A stretch of 64,000 bases of DNA from Nocardia xishanensis NBRC 101358 (GTDB lineage: Bacteria > Actinomycetota > Actinomycetes > Mycobacteriales > Mycobacteriaceae), in contig NZ_BDCF01000013.1 of assembly GCF_001613365.1 (NCBI RefSeq), positions 1 to 64,000 on the forward strand. Reading direction: 5' to 3'. Positions within the stretch are counted from its first letter, which is position 1. Each line of letters begins with the position of its first letter. Of this stretch, positions 16,735 to 24,699 are shown in pieces. The notes beneath the pieces are model-generated. The model searched no databases and had not been told where the DNA came from. It saw only the letters and a list, made by a program, of their open reading frames with translations. The position numbers and the translations under genes were made by a program.

Positions 16735-17895
16735 TCACGTGGTCGGCCGTTCGGCGCCGACGACCCATAGAGCGTGGAACTGGGAGGCGCCGCCCATGGC
16801 GTGGCCGATGGCCAGCCGGGCTTCGGGGACCTGGTGCTCGCCGGCCAAGCCGCGGACCTGGAGGGCGGCTTCCAGGAAGCGGATCAGGCCGGTCGCCCCG
16901 GTGGGGTTGCCGGACAGCACGCCGCCGGACGGGTTGATCGGCAGCGAACCGCCGAACCGGGTGGTGCCGTCGTCGACGAGCTTCCAGCCCTGGTGCAGCG
17001 GGGCGAGGCCGATGTTCTCCAGCCACATCGGTTCGTACCAGCTGTACGGGATGTACAGCTCCGCGACGTCGACTTCGCTCGCGGGGTCGGCGATTCCGGC
17101 CTGCCGATAGGCGTCGGCGGCGCACTCGGCGCCCGCGCGCGGGTTGACCTCGTCGCGTCCGGCGAAGTGCCCGGTCTCGGTGCGGAACGCCATGCCGTGG
17201 ATCCACGCGGGCGGGCGGGCCGGCTTCCCGATCTCCGATCCCGCGGACAGCACGATCGCGGCGGCGCCATCGGAGGAGGGGCACGACTCGAGGTAGCGGA
17301 TCGGATCCCACAACATGCGGGACTCCTTGACCTTCTGCACGGTGATGTCGGGCATGTGCACATGCGCGTACGGGTTGCGGATCGCGTTGAGCCGGTGATT
17401 GACCGCCACCTGCCAGCCGATGTGCTCCGGCGCCCCGGACCGGCGGATGTACTCGCGGATGACGGGCGCGAAATGACCGCCGGCGCCCGCGCCGAGTTTG
17501 GCGCTGAACGGCAGTCCGCGCGACAGCGCCCAGGTGAAATTGCCTTCGGACTCTTTGGAATACGCCGCGACCAGCACGCGCTTGGCCAACCCCGCCTCGA
17601 TCAGGTGCGCGCCGTAGATGGCCGCGTGCCCGCCGACGCTGCCGCCGGTGAAGACTCGGGTCACCGGGAGCCCGCGGGCGCCGAGCGCGTCGGCGAGATA
17701 GAGCTCCGGGTTCATCACCCCGTCGAACAGGTCCGGTGTCTTGGACAGCACGACGGCGTCGACATCGCCGAGTTCCAGCTCGGCGTCGGCCATCGCGGCC
17801 GCGACCGCTTCGCGCACCAGCGCGCCGATGGTCACCTCGCGGCGCTTGGCCTGCTTGCCCTGACCGATGCCGATCACGGCGACGGGTTCACTCAT
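16735..17895 (-). CDS. Thiolase-fold Ltp4-like protein lacking thiolase Cys/His
   Basis: A 386-residue thiolase-fold protein. The usual acyl-Cys position reads T-G-G-S-V-G-G, and the His motif is changed to N-P-T-G-A-T-G, so thiolysis by the normal mechanism is unlikely. The YIPYSWYEPMWLENIG loop occupies the place of the SCP-x HDCFS loop and carries Tyr residues. Proteins of this kind (Ltp2, Ltp3, Ltp4) act as retro-aldolases in actinobacterial steroid side-chain loss together with DUF35 partners. The ATG overlaps the Ltp3-like stop by 4 nt, with AGGAG before it. Confidence 0.8.
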   Translation of the reverse strand: MSEPVAVIGIGQGKQAKRREVTIGALVREAVAAAMADAELELGDVDAVVLSKTPDLFDGVMNPELYLADALGARGLPVTRVFTGGSVGGHAAIYGAHLIEAGLAKRVLVAAYSKESEGNFTWALSRGLPFSAKLGAGAGGHFAPVIREYIRRSGAPEHIGWQVAVNHRLNAIRNPYAHVHMPDITVQKVKESRMLWDPIRYLESCPSSDGAAAIVLSAGSEIGKPARPPAWIHGMAFRTETGHFAGRDEVNPRAGAECAADAYRQAGIADPASEVDVAELYIPYSWYEPMWLENIGLAPLHQGWKLVDDGTTRFGGSLPINPSGGVLSGNPTGATGLIRFLEAALQVRGLAGEHQVPEARLAIGHAMGGASQFHALWVVGAERPTT

Positions 17896-18968
17896 GCCAG
17901 GTCTCCTTCCAGCAGGCAGACCATATTCTGTTGCAGCGCTTGGCCGTTCGTGGCGTGCGCGAGAGCGCGCCGCGCACGTCCCGAGCGAATACCCTTGGCC
18001 GCCTCGGCGATTCGGATCAGCCCTGTCGCGGTGGTCGGCCTGCCCGCCAACGGCCCGCCCGACGGATTGATCGCCGTCGCCGCGTCGAGGCCGAGCTCGC
18101 GGATCAGCAGGGGTTCCTGCGCGGAGTATTCGACGTGCAGCTCGGCGATATCGACCCGGCTCGCGTCGAAGCCCGCTGCCGCCGCCGCGCGGACGGCGGC
18201 GAGTCCGGCCGAGGGGGCCCTGGTCAGATCCCGCGACCCCGGATAGTGCCCGTCCATCCGGTGGTCGATGCCGCGCACCCATGCCGGCCGTTCGCACAGC
18301 GACCTGGCCACGTCGCCGGCGGCGAGCACGACCACGGCCGCCGCGTCGCCGACCGGTGACACGTCGTGGCCGCGCAGCGGCGCCGCGACATAGGGTTCGG
18401 CGAGCAGGTCGTCGATCTCGTACTCGCCCGAGAGCTGGGCGTGCGGGTTCTCGGTGGCATCGGCCAGGCTGCGCGCGACGATCCGCGCCATCTCGCGTTC
18501 GGTCGTCAACTCGGCCAGGAGCAGCGCGCGGGCCTGGATGCCCGCGATCGCGTCGCGGTGCGGACGCAGCGGCGTCAGGTAGTACGGGTCCAGCTGGGTG
18601 GGCACGACCTGATCGAGATCACGCGGCAGGGAACCGCGGCCGATCCCGTACACCAGGGCGATATCGCCGTGCCCGAGCTGAAGCCACGACCACGCCTCGT
18701 AGAACGCCCACGCCGCGTCCATCTCCACGTGGGACTCCACGATCGGCGGCCACGCGCCGACGGCGTCGAGCGAGTCGATGTAGGCGAAAGTGCGTCCCTC
18801 GTGGAAGTCGTGACTGCCGGAGCACACGAAATCGACCCGGTCGCGGTCGAGTTGGACGCCGGCGAGCGCCTCGCGGATCACCGGGAGCAAGATGCCCGCC
18901 ATGTCGTCGCGCCGGTTGGCGGCGAGGCACGCGGACTGTGCGGAGCCCACGACGGCGACCTCACGCAT
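17892..18968 (-). CDS. Thiolase-fold Ltp3-like protein lacking thiolase Cys/His
   Basis: A 358-residue thiolase homologue. The nucleophile-Cys region reads V-E-S-H-V-E-M-D, and the His motif has become G-R-P-T-T-A-T-G. The I-N-P-S-G-G-P-L-A-G fold signature remains. AGGAGG stands six bases before the ATG, inside the upstream DUF35 gene, which it overlaps by 8 nt. Pairing with the next gene mirrors ltp3-ltp4 loci that encode aldol-lyases for C24-branched sterol side chains in Rhodococcus. A heteromeric complex with the two DUF35 proteins is inferred. Confidence 0.8.
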   Translation of the reverse strand: MREVAVVGSAQSACLAANRRDDMAGILLPVIREALAGVQLDRDRVDFVCSGSHDFHEGRTFAYIDSLDAVGAWPPIVESHVEMDAAWAFYEAWSWLQLGHGDIALVYGIGRGSLPRDLDQVVPTQLDPYYLTPLRPHRDAIAGIQARALLLAELTTEREMARIVARSLADATENPHAQLSGEYEIDDLLAEPYVAAPLRGHDVSPVGDAAAVVVLAAGDVARSLCERPAWVRGIDHRMDGHYPGSRDLTRAPSAGLAAVRAAAAAGFDASRVDIAELHVEYSAQEPLLIRELGLDAATAINPSGGPLAGRPTTATGLIRIAEAAKGIRSGRARRALAHATNGQALQQNMVCLLEGDLA

Positions 18969-19446
18969 GCGGAACCTCCTGGCCGGGGGAGACGGGGCGG
19001 TAGTGGCGAATGCTCATCCAGGACGGCTCGAGATCGGCGCCCTCGCGCCAGACCGGTTCCACCTCCATGCCGATGTGGACCTCGGCGATCTCGACCTCGC
19101 GAATCAGGTGCATCAGCCGGGTGTCTGCGCCGTGCGGCTGGATGTAGGCCACCACGTAGGGCGGATCGATCTCCTGCCCGGGGAACGGGAAACTGACGAC
19201 GCAAAAAGTGGAGACGATTCCGCGTCCGTCGAGTTCGGTGGGTTCGCCGAGCTCGACGAGGCAGCGCGCGCAGAATTCCGGCGCGGGCAGGTACACGTGA
19301 TGGCACGAAGGGCAGGTGGCCGCCAGCAGCTTGCGTTCGGCAAGGCCGCGCAGGAACCGGGATCGCCCGACGCCCGCGACGAACGTGTACTCCATGCGCA
19401 GCGGGGTCGGCATCAGCGAAACCGGTTCCGGCAGGGGGCTATTCAT
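18961..19446 (-). CDS. DUF35 OB-fold protein with zinc ribbon
   Basis: A 161-residue Zn-ribbon/OB-fold acyl-CoA-associated protein. The C-P-S-C and C-A-R-C pairs near residues 45-60 form the rubredoxin-like zinc site; the OB fold follows (GRGIVSTFCVVSFPF, then PYVVAYIQ). DUF35 proteins bind thiolase-fold aldolases and help position CoA esters. GGAGG lies six bases before the ATG. The start overlaps the upstream DUF35 gene by 8 nt. Confidence 0.85.
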   Translation of the reverse strand: MNSPLPEPVSLMPTPLRMEYTFVAGVGRSRFLRGLAERKLLAATCPSCHHVYLPAPEFCARCLVELGEPTELDGRGIVSTFCVVSFPFPGQEIDPPYVVAYIQPHGADTRLMHLIREVEIAEVHIGMEVEPVWREGADLEPSWMSIRHYRPVSPGQEVPHA

Positions 19447-19897
19447 CGTCGTCCTCCGGCTCGAAACAGCGCAGGTCGGACAGCGTGCCGTGGCGTTCGT
19501 CCGCCCACCGCGCGCGCACCCGCAGGCCACGCCGGATCCGCGCCGGATCGCCGCAGGCGTCGAGGGCGTGGAAGAACGTGCCCTCCGCGCCGTCGATGGC
19601 GATCAGCGCCCAGGCGAATTCGCCGTCGACCGGATCGCCGGGGCGGCTGCGCACCCAGGTCCACGACTCGACGGCGCCGACCGGGGCCAGCTCGACGAGT
19701 TCGACAAGCTCATTGCCGGTCACCGGATCGAATTCGGGCGGTGGGCAAATCACGCTGCCGCGCTCGGTCCGTGCGCCGAAAAGACGGCGCTCGCGCAGAC
19801 CTGCCAGGAACGTTCCGACGACCGGGCCCACGGTTCGCTCGAACGGGAACTCGATCTCATAGGGGGCGCGCAGGCCCCCGTCGACATCAGCGGACAT
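19439..19897 (-). CDS. DUF35-like OB-fold protein without zinc ribbon
   Basis: A 152-residue protein with the DUF35 layout: a short helical start (TFLAGLRERRLFGAR), then an OB-like region (VESWTWVRSRPGDPV, AWALIAIDGAEGTFFHALD). The zinc-ribbon cysteines are missing; only one Cys remains in the SVICPPPEFD segment. First gene of the thiolase operon, with AAAGGAG upstream and palindromic sites before it. Together with the next gene it may form a two-subunit version of a larger two-domain DUF35 protein, a reading based on order and overlap only. Confidence 0.78.
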   Translation of the reverse strand: MSADVDGGLRAPYEIEFPFERTVGPVVGTFLAGLRERRLFGARTERGSVICPPPEFDPVTGNELVELVELAPVGAVESWTWVRSRPGDPVDGEFAWALIAIDGAEGTFFHALDACGDPARIRRGLRVRARWADERHGTLSDLRCFEPEDDDE

Positions 19898-19927
19898 CGG
19901 CAGCTCCTTTCACGGCTGGAGTCTGCC

Positions 19928-19956
19928 TCAATCACGTGATTGAATCAAGTGCTTGA
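19928..19956. promoter_or_regulatory. Thiolase-operon operator region (two adjacent palindromes)
   Basis: TCAATCACGTGATTGA (19928-19943) is a perfect 16-bp palindrome. It abuts TCAAG-TG-CTTGA (19945-19956). With flanks the second reads ATCAAGTGCTTGAG, one base off the KstR2 consensus AnCAAGnnCTTGnT as I recall it. The first shares CAATCACnTGAT with the TetR/aldehyde dehydrogenase operator at 12135-12165. It lies 31 bases before the DUF35 start. Confidence 0.6.
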
Positions 19957-19967
19957 GCAGCGGCCGC

Positions 19968-20966
19968 TCAAGGCCGGGCCAGCAGTTCCGCCGCGCCTGA
20001 GCACAACTCGTCGATCACCTGGGCCGCGGGGACGACCGCGGTGATCGCGCCGACTCCTTGACCCGCGTCGATCGGTGCGGTCCGCGGATCGTCCGCGGCG
20101 ACCGCCGCCGCCAGCTCAGCTCGCGCCTGCTCGTCGGTGCGCAGTACTTCTTCGCGGCCCGCCCACTCGGTGGTGAAGTCGTTGCGCAACACGCGCGCCG
20201 GGAACCGGGCGGGCCATGGCAGGCGCATCGCCACATCGAACGCGGTCGTGATGACCGTGTCCGTGCCGTCCGCCGCGATCATCGCGCTGCGGCCCGCCTC
20301 CGACAGCGACGACTCCGCGCAGGCGGCGAGGCGCGTGCCCAGCCACACGCCGCTGGCGCCCGCGGCGAGCACGGCGGCGAAACTCGCGGGCGACCCGATG
20401 CCGCCCGCGGCCAGGACGGGCGTCGAGACGGTGTCGAGCACCGCGTCGAGCAGTGGCAGCGTCGCCATCTCCACCGCGCCGTGCCCGCCGCCCTCGGCGC
20501 CACGCGCGACCAGCACGTCGATCCCGGCGTCCTCCGCCCTGCGCGCATCGGTCGCGTTGTAAACCTGGGTGGCCGTACGGATTCCGCTGTCGCGCACGCG
20601 AGCGATCCAGGACGGATCGGTCCCGAAACTCACCGAGACCAGGGCGGGAGCCGCCGCGATAGCCACGTCCAGCAATTCGGGATCGGCGGCGACGACCCAC
20701 TCCACGAGGCCGATGCCGAATCGCCCGTCGAGCGCCGCCGTGTGCCGGAGTTCCTCGCGCAGCGCCGCCGCCGAACCGGCGCTTCCCATGCCGATCATCC
20801 CCAGTCCGCCCGCCGAGGTGACCGCAGCGGCCAACCGCCCGCCCGCCACCCCGCCCATCGGCGCGTTGACCACCGGCACCCGCAAGCCCATCGCCCGCGA
20901 CCACTCGGTGCTCAGGCCCGACGCGGCTCGATCATCCGAAGAAAACGATTCCCGTTGCGACGACAT
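19968..20966 (-). CDS. Nitronate monooxygenase-like FMN oxidoreductase
   Basis: A 332-residue TIM-barrel flavoprotein of the 2-nitropropane dioxygenase family. V-N-A-P-M-G-G near residue 33 is the FMN-binding start, A-R-G-A-E-G-G-G-H-G mid-protein holds the His region, and A-A-G-G-I-G-S binds phosphate. An NPD-like gene (Rv3553) belongs to the cholesterol regulon of M. tuberculosis, so this location is fitting though its reaction is not known. It lies 70 bases upstream of the DUF35 gene on the same strand; the operator between them suggests a separate promoter downstream. The start is uncertain; an internal ATG at 20890 is an alternative. Confidence 0.8.
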   Translation of the reverse strand: MSSQRESFSSDDRAASGLSTEWSRAMGLRVPVVNAPMGGVAGGRLAAAVTSAGGLGMIGMGSAGSAAALREELRHTAALDGRFGIGLVEWVVAADPELLDVAIAAAPALVSVSFGTDPSWIARVRDSGIRTATQVYNATDARRAEDAGIDVLVARGAEGGGHGAVEMATLPLLDAVLDTVSTPVLAAGGIGSPASFAAVLAAGASGVWLGTRLAACAESSLSEAGRSAMIAADGTDTVITTAFDVAMRLPWPARFPARVLRNDFTTEWAGREEVLRTDEQARAELAAAVAADDPRTAPIDAGQGVGAITAVVPAAQVIDELCSGAAELLARP

Positions 20967-21060
20967 CCGTCCATGATGTCAGCGCCGATCCGTCCGCCCG
21001 GTCGGCTCGCGCGCCGGGGTCGCCCATGAGGCGCGAGCGAGCACGGTCGGCGCGGCCTGC

Positions 21061-21909
21061 TCACAGCGAGTCGATGTCGAGTGGGCGGCGGGTTTGCCAC
21101 GGTGGAGGGGTGAGCATGGCGGTGAGTTGGGCGTTGGTCAGTTCGGCCCGGAGATCGGGGTCGGTCCGCAGGTGGTCGAGAGTGGAGAACAGCGAGTTCG
21201 GGCTGACGCCCCACATGATCGGCGCGAGCTTCCACGGGCCGTCCGGGCTGTCCTTCGGGGGCCGCAGGTGGGTCGGGGTCTTCCCCGGTGTCGGCCGGGT
21301 GGTCACCACGGCGCGCGGGCAGCGGATCGCGATGGTCTCGGTGCCCTTCGCATCGAACCCGGCCTCGAAATCGACCGCATCCCAAGGAAACTCCCAATCG
21401 AAGTTGCGGGTCGTGATGCGAATGGTGTGCGGGGACAGGCACAGCCGCGCGGTGCGCCGGTATCGGATGCCGAGGCAGGCGAGGACGAGGACCGCGACGA
21501 GCAGCGCGAGCCCCAAGAACATCGGTTCGAGCGCTCGTTCGATGGCGCCGATCGACAGCGCCGCGACCGCGAGCGCGGTGAGCGCGGCGAGCACCGGCGC
21601 CACCCGCGTCGGCAGGTACCGCAGCACGAAGGTGGACGCGTCGTCACCTTGGAGTACCGAGGGTCGATCCTCGATTCCGGTCACGAGATAGATCACCCCG
21701 GTCGTGGCGGCCAGCAGCAGCAGAAGCCCGCCTGCGCGCACGACGAAGTCGTTGCCGGTCAGCATGCCGACGACCGAGAACGTCGCCGCGCCGACCAGCG
21801 CTGCCGACGACGCCAACAGCCATGCGAAGGCTCGTGATTCGGGCCAGACCCACCGCCAGAGGTACCCGGGCGGTGAACCGGCAGTACCGGGGACAACAGG
21901 TGTGCTCAT
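21061..21909 (-). CDS. Integral membrane protein with PH-like C-terminal domain
   Basis: A 282-residue protein. Two hydrophobic hairpins are visible near residues 25-75 and 110-155, with short loops. The C-terminal ~120 soluble residues (RLCLSPHTIRITTRNFDWEF onward) have the alternating strand pattern of bacterial PH-like domains. The start ATG at 21909 is preferred over an upstream frame reading through low-complexity Arg/Ala sequence. Function unknown. The gene is alone on this strand. Confidence 0.7.
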   Translation of the reverse strand: MSTPVVPGTAGSPPGYLWRWVWPESRAFAWLLASSAALVGAATFSVVGMLTGNDFVVRAGGLLLLLAATTGVIYLVTGIEDRPSVLQGDDASTFVLRYLPTRVAPVLAALTALAVAALSIGAIERALEPMFLGLALLVAVLVLACLGIRYRRTARLCLSPHTIRITTRNFDWEFPWDAVDFEAGFDAKGTETIAIRCPRAVVTTRPTPGKTPTHLRPPKDSPDGPWKLAPIMWGVSPNSLFSTLDHLRTDPDLRAELTNAQLTAMLTPPPWQTRRPLDIDSL

Positions 21910-21966
21910 GCCTTCGCCTCGCTGGCGCTCGGCTGCGGCATGCGCGCGGCGCGCTGGCACATGATT

Positions 21967-21985
21967 CGCTCACTTCGTTCGCTCA
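21967..21985. repeat. Short GCTCACTTCGTTCGCTC repeat-type element
   Basis: A CGCTCACTTCGTTCGCTCA string lies in the intergenic region, with related CGCTCG/CGCCTCGCTGGCGCTCG text on both sides (21913-22015). Variants of this GAGCGAACGAAGTGAGC word are dispersed in nocardial and rhodococcal genomes. Only one clear copy is visible here, so the repeat status rests on general knowledge. Confidence 0.35.
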
Positions 21986-22157
21986 TCGCGTTCCGTTCAG
22001 GCTCCAGTCGCTCGCGTCGAACCTCTGTGTCCGGCGCCGTCCAGAAAAGTAACCGCATTCTCCCGTCGAACTGGTAATCAACACGGCCGGGTTTTCGCCG
22101 GGCAAGAACACGCGCACATCGAGTTGGCGGAAGACCGGTCGGTTTCTGGCAAAGTGC

Positions 22158-22499
22158 ATGGGTATGAGCGATCAGGACACCGAACTGATCTACCTCGTAG
22201 AGATCTCCCGCCCCGGCCGGACGCAGGAGCTGTGGTGGCGGGTCGGCAACGTCGGCACACCGGCTCAGGCGTCGGCGGCGCTGGCCGAACTCGCCAGGCG
22301 TGTCTGCCGAGATCTCCTCTCGCCGGAGCCGCGGCGGTGCGACCGCGCGCGGTGCTGCTGGTACCACTGCCGGGTGTCCTGGCCCGACGGAGTCGTGCTC
22401 GACGAGACGGAGGGGCGCGTGCGAGCATTCCGGCTCGCCGTCGAATTGTGGCGGGTGTCGGCGATCGCGGGGTCGGCAGGCAGGGAGGTCGGCGGATAG
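22158..22499 (+). CDS. Small hypothetical protein with Cys-rich centre
   Basis: A 113-residue protein (111 from the ATG at 22164). It starts with a beta-like segment (ELIYLVEISRPGRTQELWW), a helix, then RRCDRARCCWYHC with four Cys, and ends in a helix rich in Arg/Ala. No clear RBS is seen for either ATG. The codon bias is typical of the window and the composition is protein-like, which supports it being a real gene. Family not recognised. Confidence 0.5.
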   Translation: MGMSDQDTELIYLVEISRPGRTQELWWRVGNVGTPAQASAALAELARRVCRDLLSPEPRRCDRARCCWYHCRVSWPDGVVLDETEGRVRAFRLAVELWRVSAIAGSAGREVGG

Positions 22500-22551
22500 A
22501 TTTTCGCGTCGCGCGATTTCTGTACACGCCTCAGCGTGCCCGACTATCCTT

Positions 22552-22630
22552 GACAGGTTAGTTTCTCCAACACGGCTCGATACCTGTCCTCTCGGGGTGG
22601 CAGACGCCGCCCCCCAGAAGCTAGGGAGAG
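22552..22630 (+). promoter_or_regulatory. Structured 5' leader with Shine-Dalgarno-sequestering stem
   Basis: Two stems precede the EF-hand gene. GACAGGT (22552-22558) pairs with ACCTGTC (22582-22588). Immediately after, CTCTC (22589-22593) can pair with GAGAG (22626-22630), part of the GGGAGAG ribosome-binding site, enclosing a GGGGTGGC/GCCGCCCC hairpin (22594-22613, one G-U). A TTGACA at 22550-22555 overlaps the first stem, so whether the stem is transcribed is uncertain. Confidence 0.4.
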
Positions 22631-22636
22631 AACCGC

Positions 22637-22843
22637 ATGGATATTCAGGACATTCACCGGAAGTTCGACGCGATGGACATCGACGGCGATGGTTACATCG
22701 ACCGCGAGGAGTTCATTCAGCACTACGGCGACCAGGTTCGGGACATCGACATCCTGATGTCCCGGTTCGACGAGGTCGACATCGACGGCGACGGCCGGAT
22801 CAGCAGGGAAGAATTCCTGACCGCCGCGCGCGCGCCGCTCTGA
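22637..22843 (+). CDS. Two-EF-hand calcium-binding miniprotein
   Basis: A 68-residue acidic protein consisting of two canonical EF-hand loops and their helices: D-I-D-G-D-G-Y-I-D-R-E-E near residues 14-25 and D-I-D-G-D-G-R-I-S-R-E-E near residues 48-59. All Ca2+ ligand positions 1, 3, 5 and 12 are filled. No signal peptide, so it should be a cytosolic Ca2+ buffer or sensor of the calmodulin-like bacterial type. GGGAGAG lies six bases before the ATG. A strong hairpin follows the gene. No partner is evident nearby. Confidence 0.92.
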   Translation: MDIQDIHRKFDAMDIDGDGYIDREEFIQHYGDQVRDIDILMSRFDEVDIDGDGRISREEFLTAARAPL

Positions 22844-22900
22844 GTAGACCCGGCGTCGACGGAGCGCCCGCTGCGCGCCGCGAACGTCGCGATCGATACC

Positions 22901-22933
22901 CGCGAGGACCCCTCTGGCCGGGGGGTCCTCGCG
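22901..22933 (+). terminator. Hairpin terminator after EF-hand gene
   Basis: CGCGAGGACCCC (22901-22912) and GGGGTCCTCGCG (22922-22933) are perfect 12-bp arms with a 9-nt loop, 58 bases after the stop codon. No U-tract follows, as is usual in high-G+C actinobacteria. Confidence 0.75.
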
Positions 22934-23016
22934 GCATGCCTATGGCGGCTGCGCCGTAACAGCGCTCGCGGCTCTGCCGATCTATGGTGAAACCCCCTGC
23001 TGGACAGAGGATTCCC

Positions 23017-24693
23017 ATGGGCGTGTGGCAGAGTCTCGAGGTCCCCGGATACGGTCGGTTGACCGTTCGCGACGGAGCGGAGGTGCGCTCGACCGACGCG
23101 CCGGGGGAAGCGTTCGACGACGCGATCGTTTTCGAGTTCGAGTCGAACGCGGCTCTGCCGCCTGATTTTCAGGTGCATTTCCTGCAATTCGCCGCGCATG
23201 AATTACGCATGCACGGTCCGAACGGCGATTTCTCCGGCCACGGGGACCCGGTTCTCTCGGGCGATTCAGGCCGGTTGTCCTGGCGTGTCGACACTTTGCC
23301 GCCCCAGGGAACCGGAAGCGACGCGGCGGTCATACGGCCGTGGTACGACGCGGGCGCAAATCATTCGGCCGACGGCGCGACGCTGGCGATGGCAGACCGG
23401 CCCGGATTTCGTGTGCCCACGTCTGTCGATTCCATGCTCCGCGAACAGTTGTCGCATCCGGCGAATCGGGCCGAGATATCCCGCTGCGGCGCCCCGGCAT
23501 CGGCGGACTTCATTCAGCATTTCGACACCTACGTCGTCGGAGTGCGACCCGGGGGAACGGAGGTCGTCGCCCATGTGCGCTGGCAGTCCGTCACGGCGCT
23601 GGATCGGATCAATGACGGTGCAGGACACGACTTCTCCGCGCCGCCAGTGCATTCCATTCGCGCTCCGGAGCGGGTCTTCGCGGTGACGCACGATCAGTGG
23701 ACCGCCCTGCGGGACGATCCGCGTCCGCTGCATCACTACGCGAACGGGCTTCCCCATGGCGCGGCCGATGATCACGCGACCGCGCCGTCCATTCCGGCCC
23801 ATCCCGGTGGGCACGGCAGCACACCGCACGATGCGATCGAAGGAGTTCCGGTGCATCCCCACTCGCAGACGCCGTCGCAACCCGCACAGGCCCCGCCCGG
23901 GATGGACTTTCACGAGGCGCCCGCGGGGGCTCCGCCCGGCATGGATTTCGGCGCCGACCATCATGACGCGCTGAAGCATCCGGTCACGGAGTTGCCGCAC
24001 GACTTCCCGATGCCGGACCAGGGGCCCCTGAGTCTCTGGAAGTTCGACAAGGCGGATCATCCCGGCCACCACGGCACAGTTCCGCAGGCGGCACCGACGC
24101 CTGCCCCGCACTCGACGGCTGCTCCGCAACCGGTGCCGCACTACACACCGGATGCTGGATCCGCGGTGCCTGCACAGTCCGGGCACACCGCCGTCTATCA
24201 GGCCGACGCGACCGCGCCGGTCACCGCCGCCGACTTCCAGGCCCATTCGCCGCACTGGCAGGCGGTCACCGACGCGGGCGTGACCTCGACACGAGGTCAT
24301 GACGCGGGCGCTGGACAGACGACGGGGCACGGTTCGAATCAGAGCCCGTTTCCGGGCGGCGAGCACACGGGTTCACAGCCGGTCGACACCCAAGGCAATC
24401 CGGTCAAGACGTTCAACTTCAAGGAAACGCTCCGGGAAACCGATGGCGCGGACCACCGTGATCAGTCCACGCCACACGGAGCGTCCGCGCCGGACCAGCA
24501 TGCCGGTGCCTATCCGAATCCCGTTGCCGGACAAGGCCAACCGCTGGGGATGGACTTCGGGAGCCCGCTGGCGACCGGCGCGGGACCCCACCACCCCGGA
24601 GTCGTAGCGTCCGCGGAACACCACGAGGGCGGGGTGGCCGGATGGGCGGACGCCGGCGGCCCGCCCGAACTCGGCCCGATGCTCGGTGTGTGA
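23017..24693 (+). CDS. Large hypothetical protein with His/Pro/Gly-rich C-terminal half
   Basis: A 558-residue protein. The first ~230 residues look globular, with mixed beta/alpha composition and motifs such as GVWQSLEVPGYGRL. From about residue 235 to the end the chain is low complexity, rich in His, Pro, Gly and Ala, with repeated P-P-G-M-D-F and related G-M-D-F units. The ATG at 23017 has AGAGGA upstream and is preferred to an ATG at 22984. No signal peptide or membrane span is seen. The His-rich tail could bind metal ions, and a calcium-binding EF-hand gene lies just upstream, but no function is assigned. Confidence 0.65.
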   Translation: MGVWQSLEVPGYGRLTVRDGAEVRSTDAPGEAFDDAIVFEFESNAALPPDFQVHFLQFAAHELRMHGPNGDFSGHGDPVLSGDSGRLSWRVDTLPPQGTGSDAAVIRPWYDAGANHSADGATLAMADRPGFRVPTSVDSMLREQLSHPANRAEISRCGAPASADFIQHFDTYVVGVRPGGTEVVAHVRWQSVTALDRINDGAGHDFSAPPVHSIRAPERVFAVTHDQWTALRDDPRPLHHYANGLPHGAADDHATAPSIPAHPGGHGSTPHDAIEGVPVHPHSQTPSQPAQAPPGMDFHEAPAGAPPGMDFGADHHDALKHPVTELPHDFPMPDQGPLSLWKFDKADHPGHHGTVPQAAPTPAPHSTAAPQPVPHYTPDAGSAVPAQSGHTAVYQADATAPVTAADFQAHSPHWQAVTDAGVTSTRGHDAGAGQTTGHGSNQSPFPGGEHTGSQPVDTQGNPVKTFNFKETLRETDGADHRDQSTPHGASAPDQHAGAYPNPVAGQGQPLGMDFGSPLATGAGPHHPGVVASAEHHEGGVAGWADAGGPPELGPMLGV

Positions 24694-24699
24694 CGAGCG

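Noticed and set aside
21906..22367. Minus-strand frames across the gap before the Cys-rich small gene
   Set aside because: Low-complexity Arg/Pro sequence overlapping repeat-like DNA; not protein-like.
22550..22555. TTGACA as a sure -35 for the EF-hand gene
   Set aside because: No good -10 lies 16-19 bases on, and it overlaps a stem; left as uncertain.
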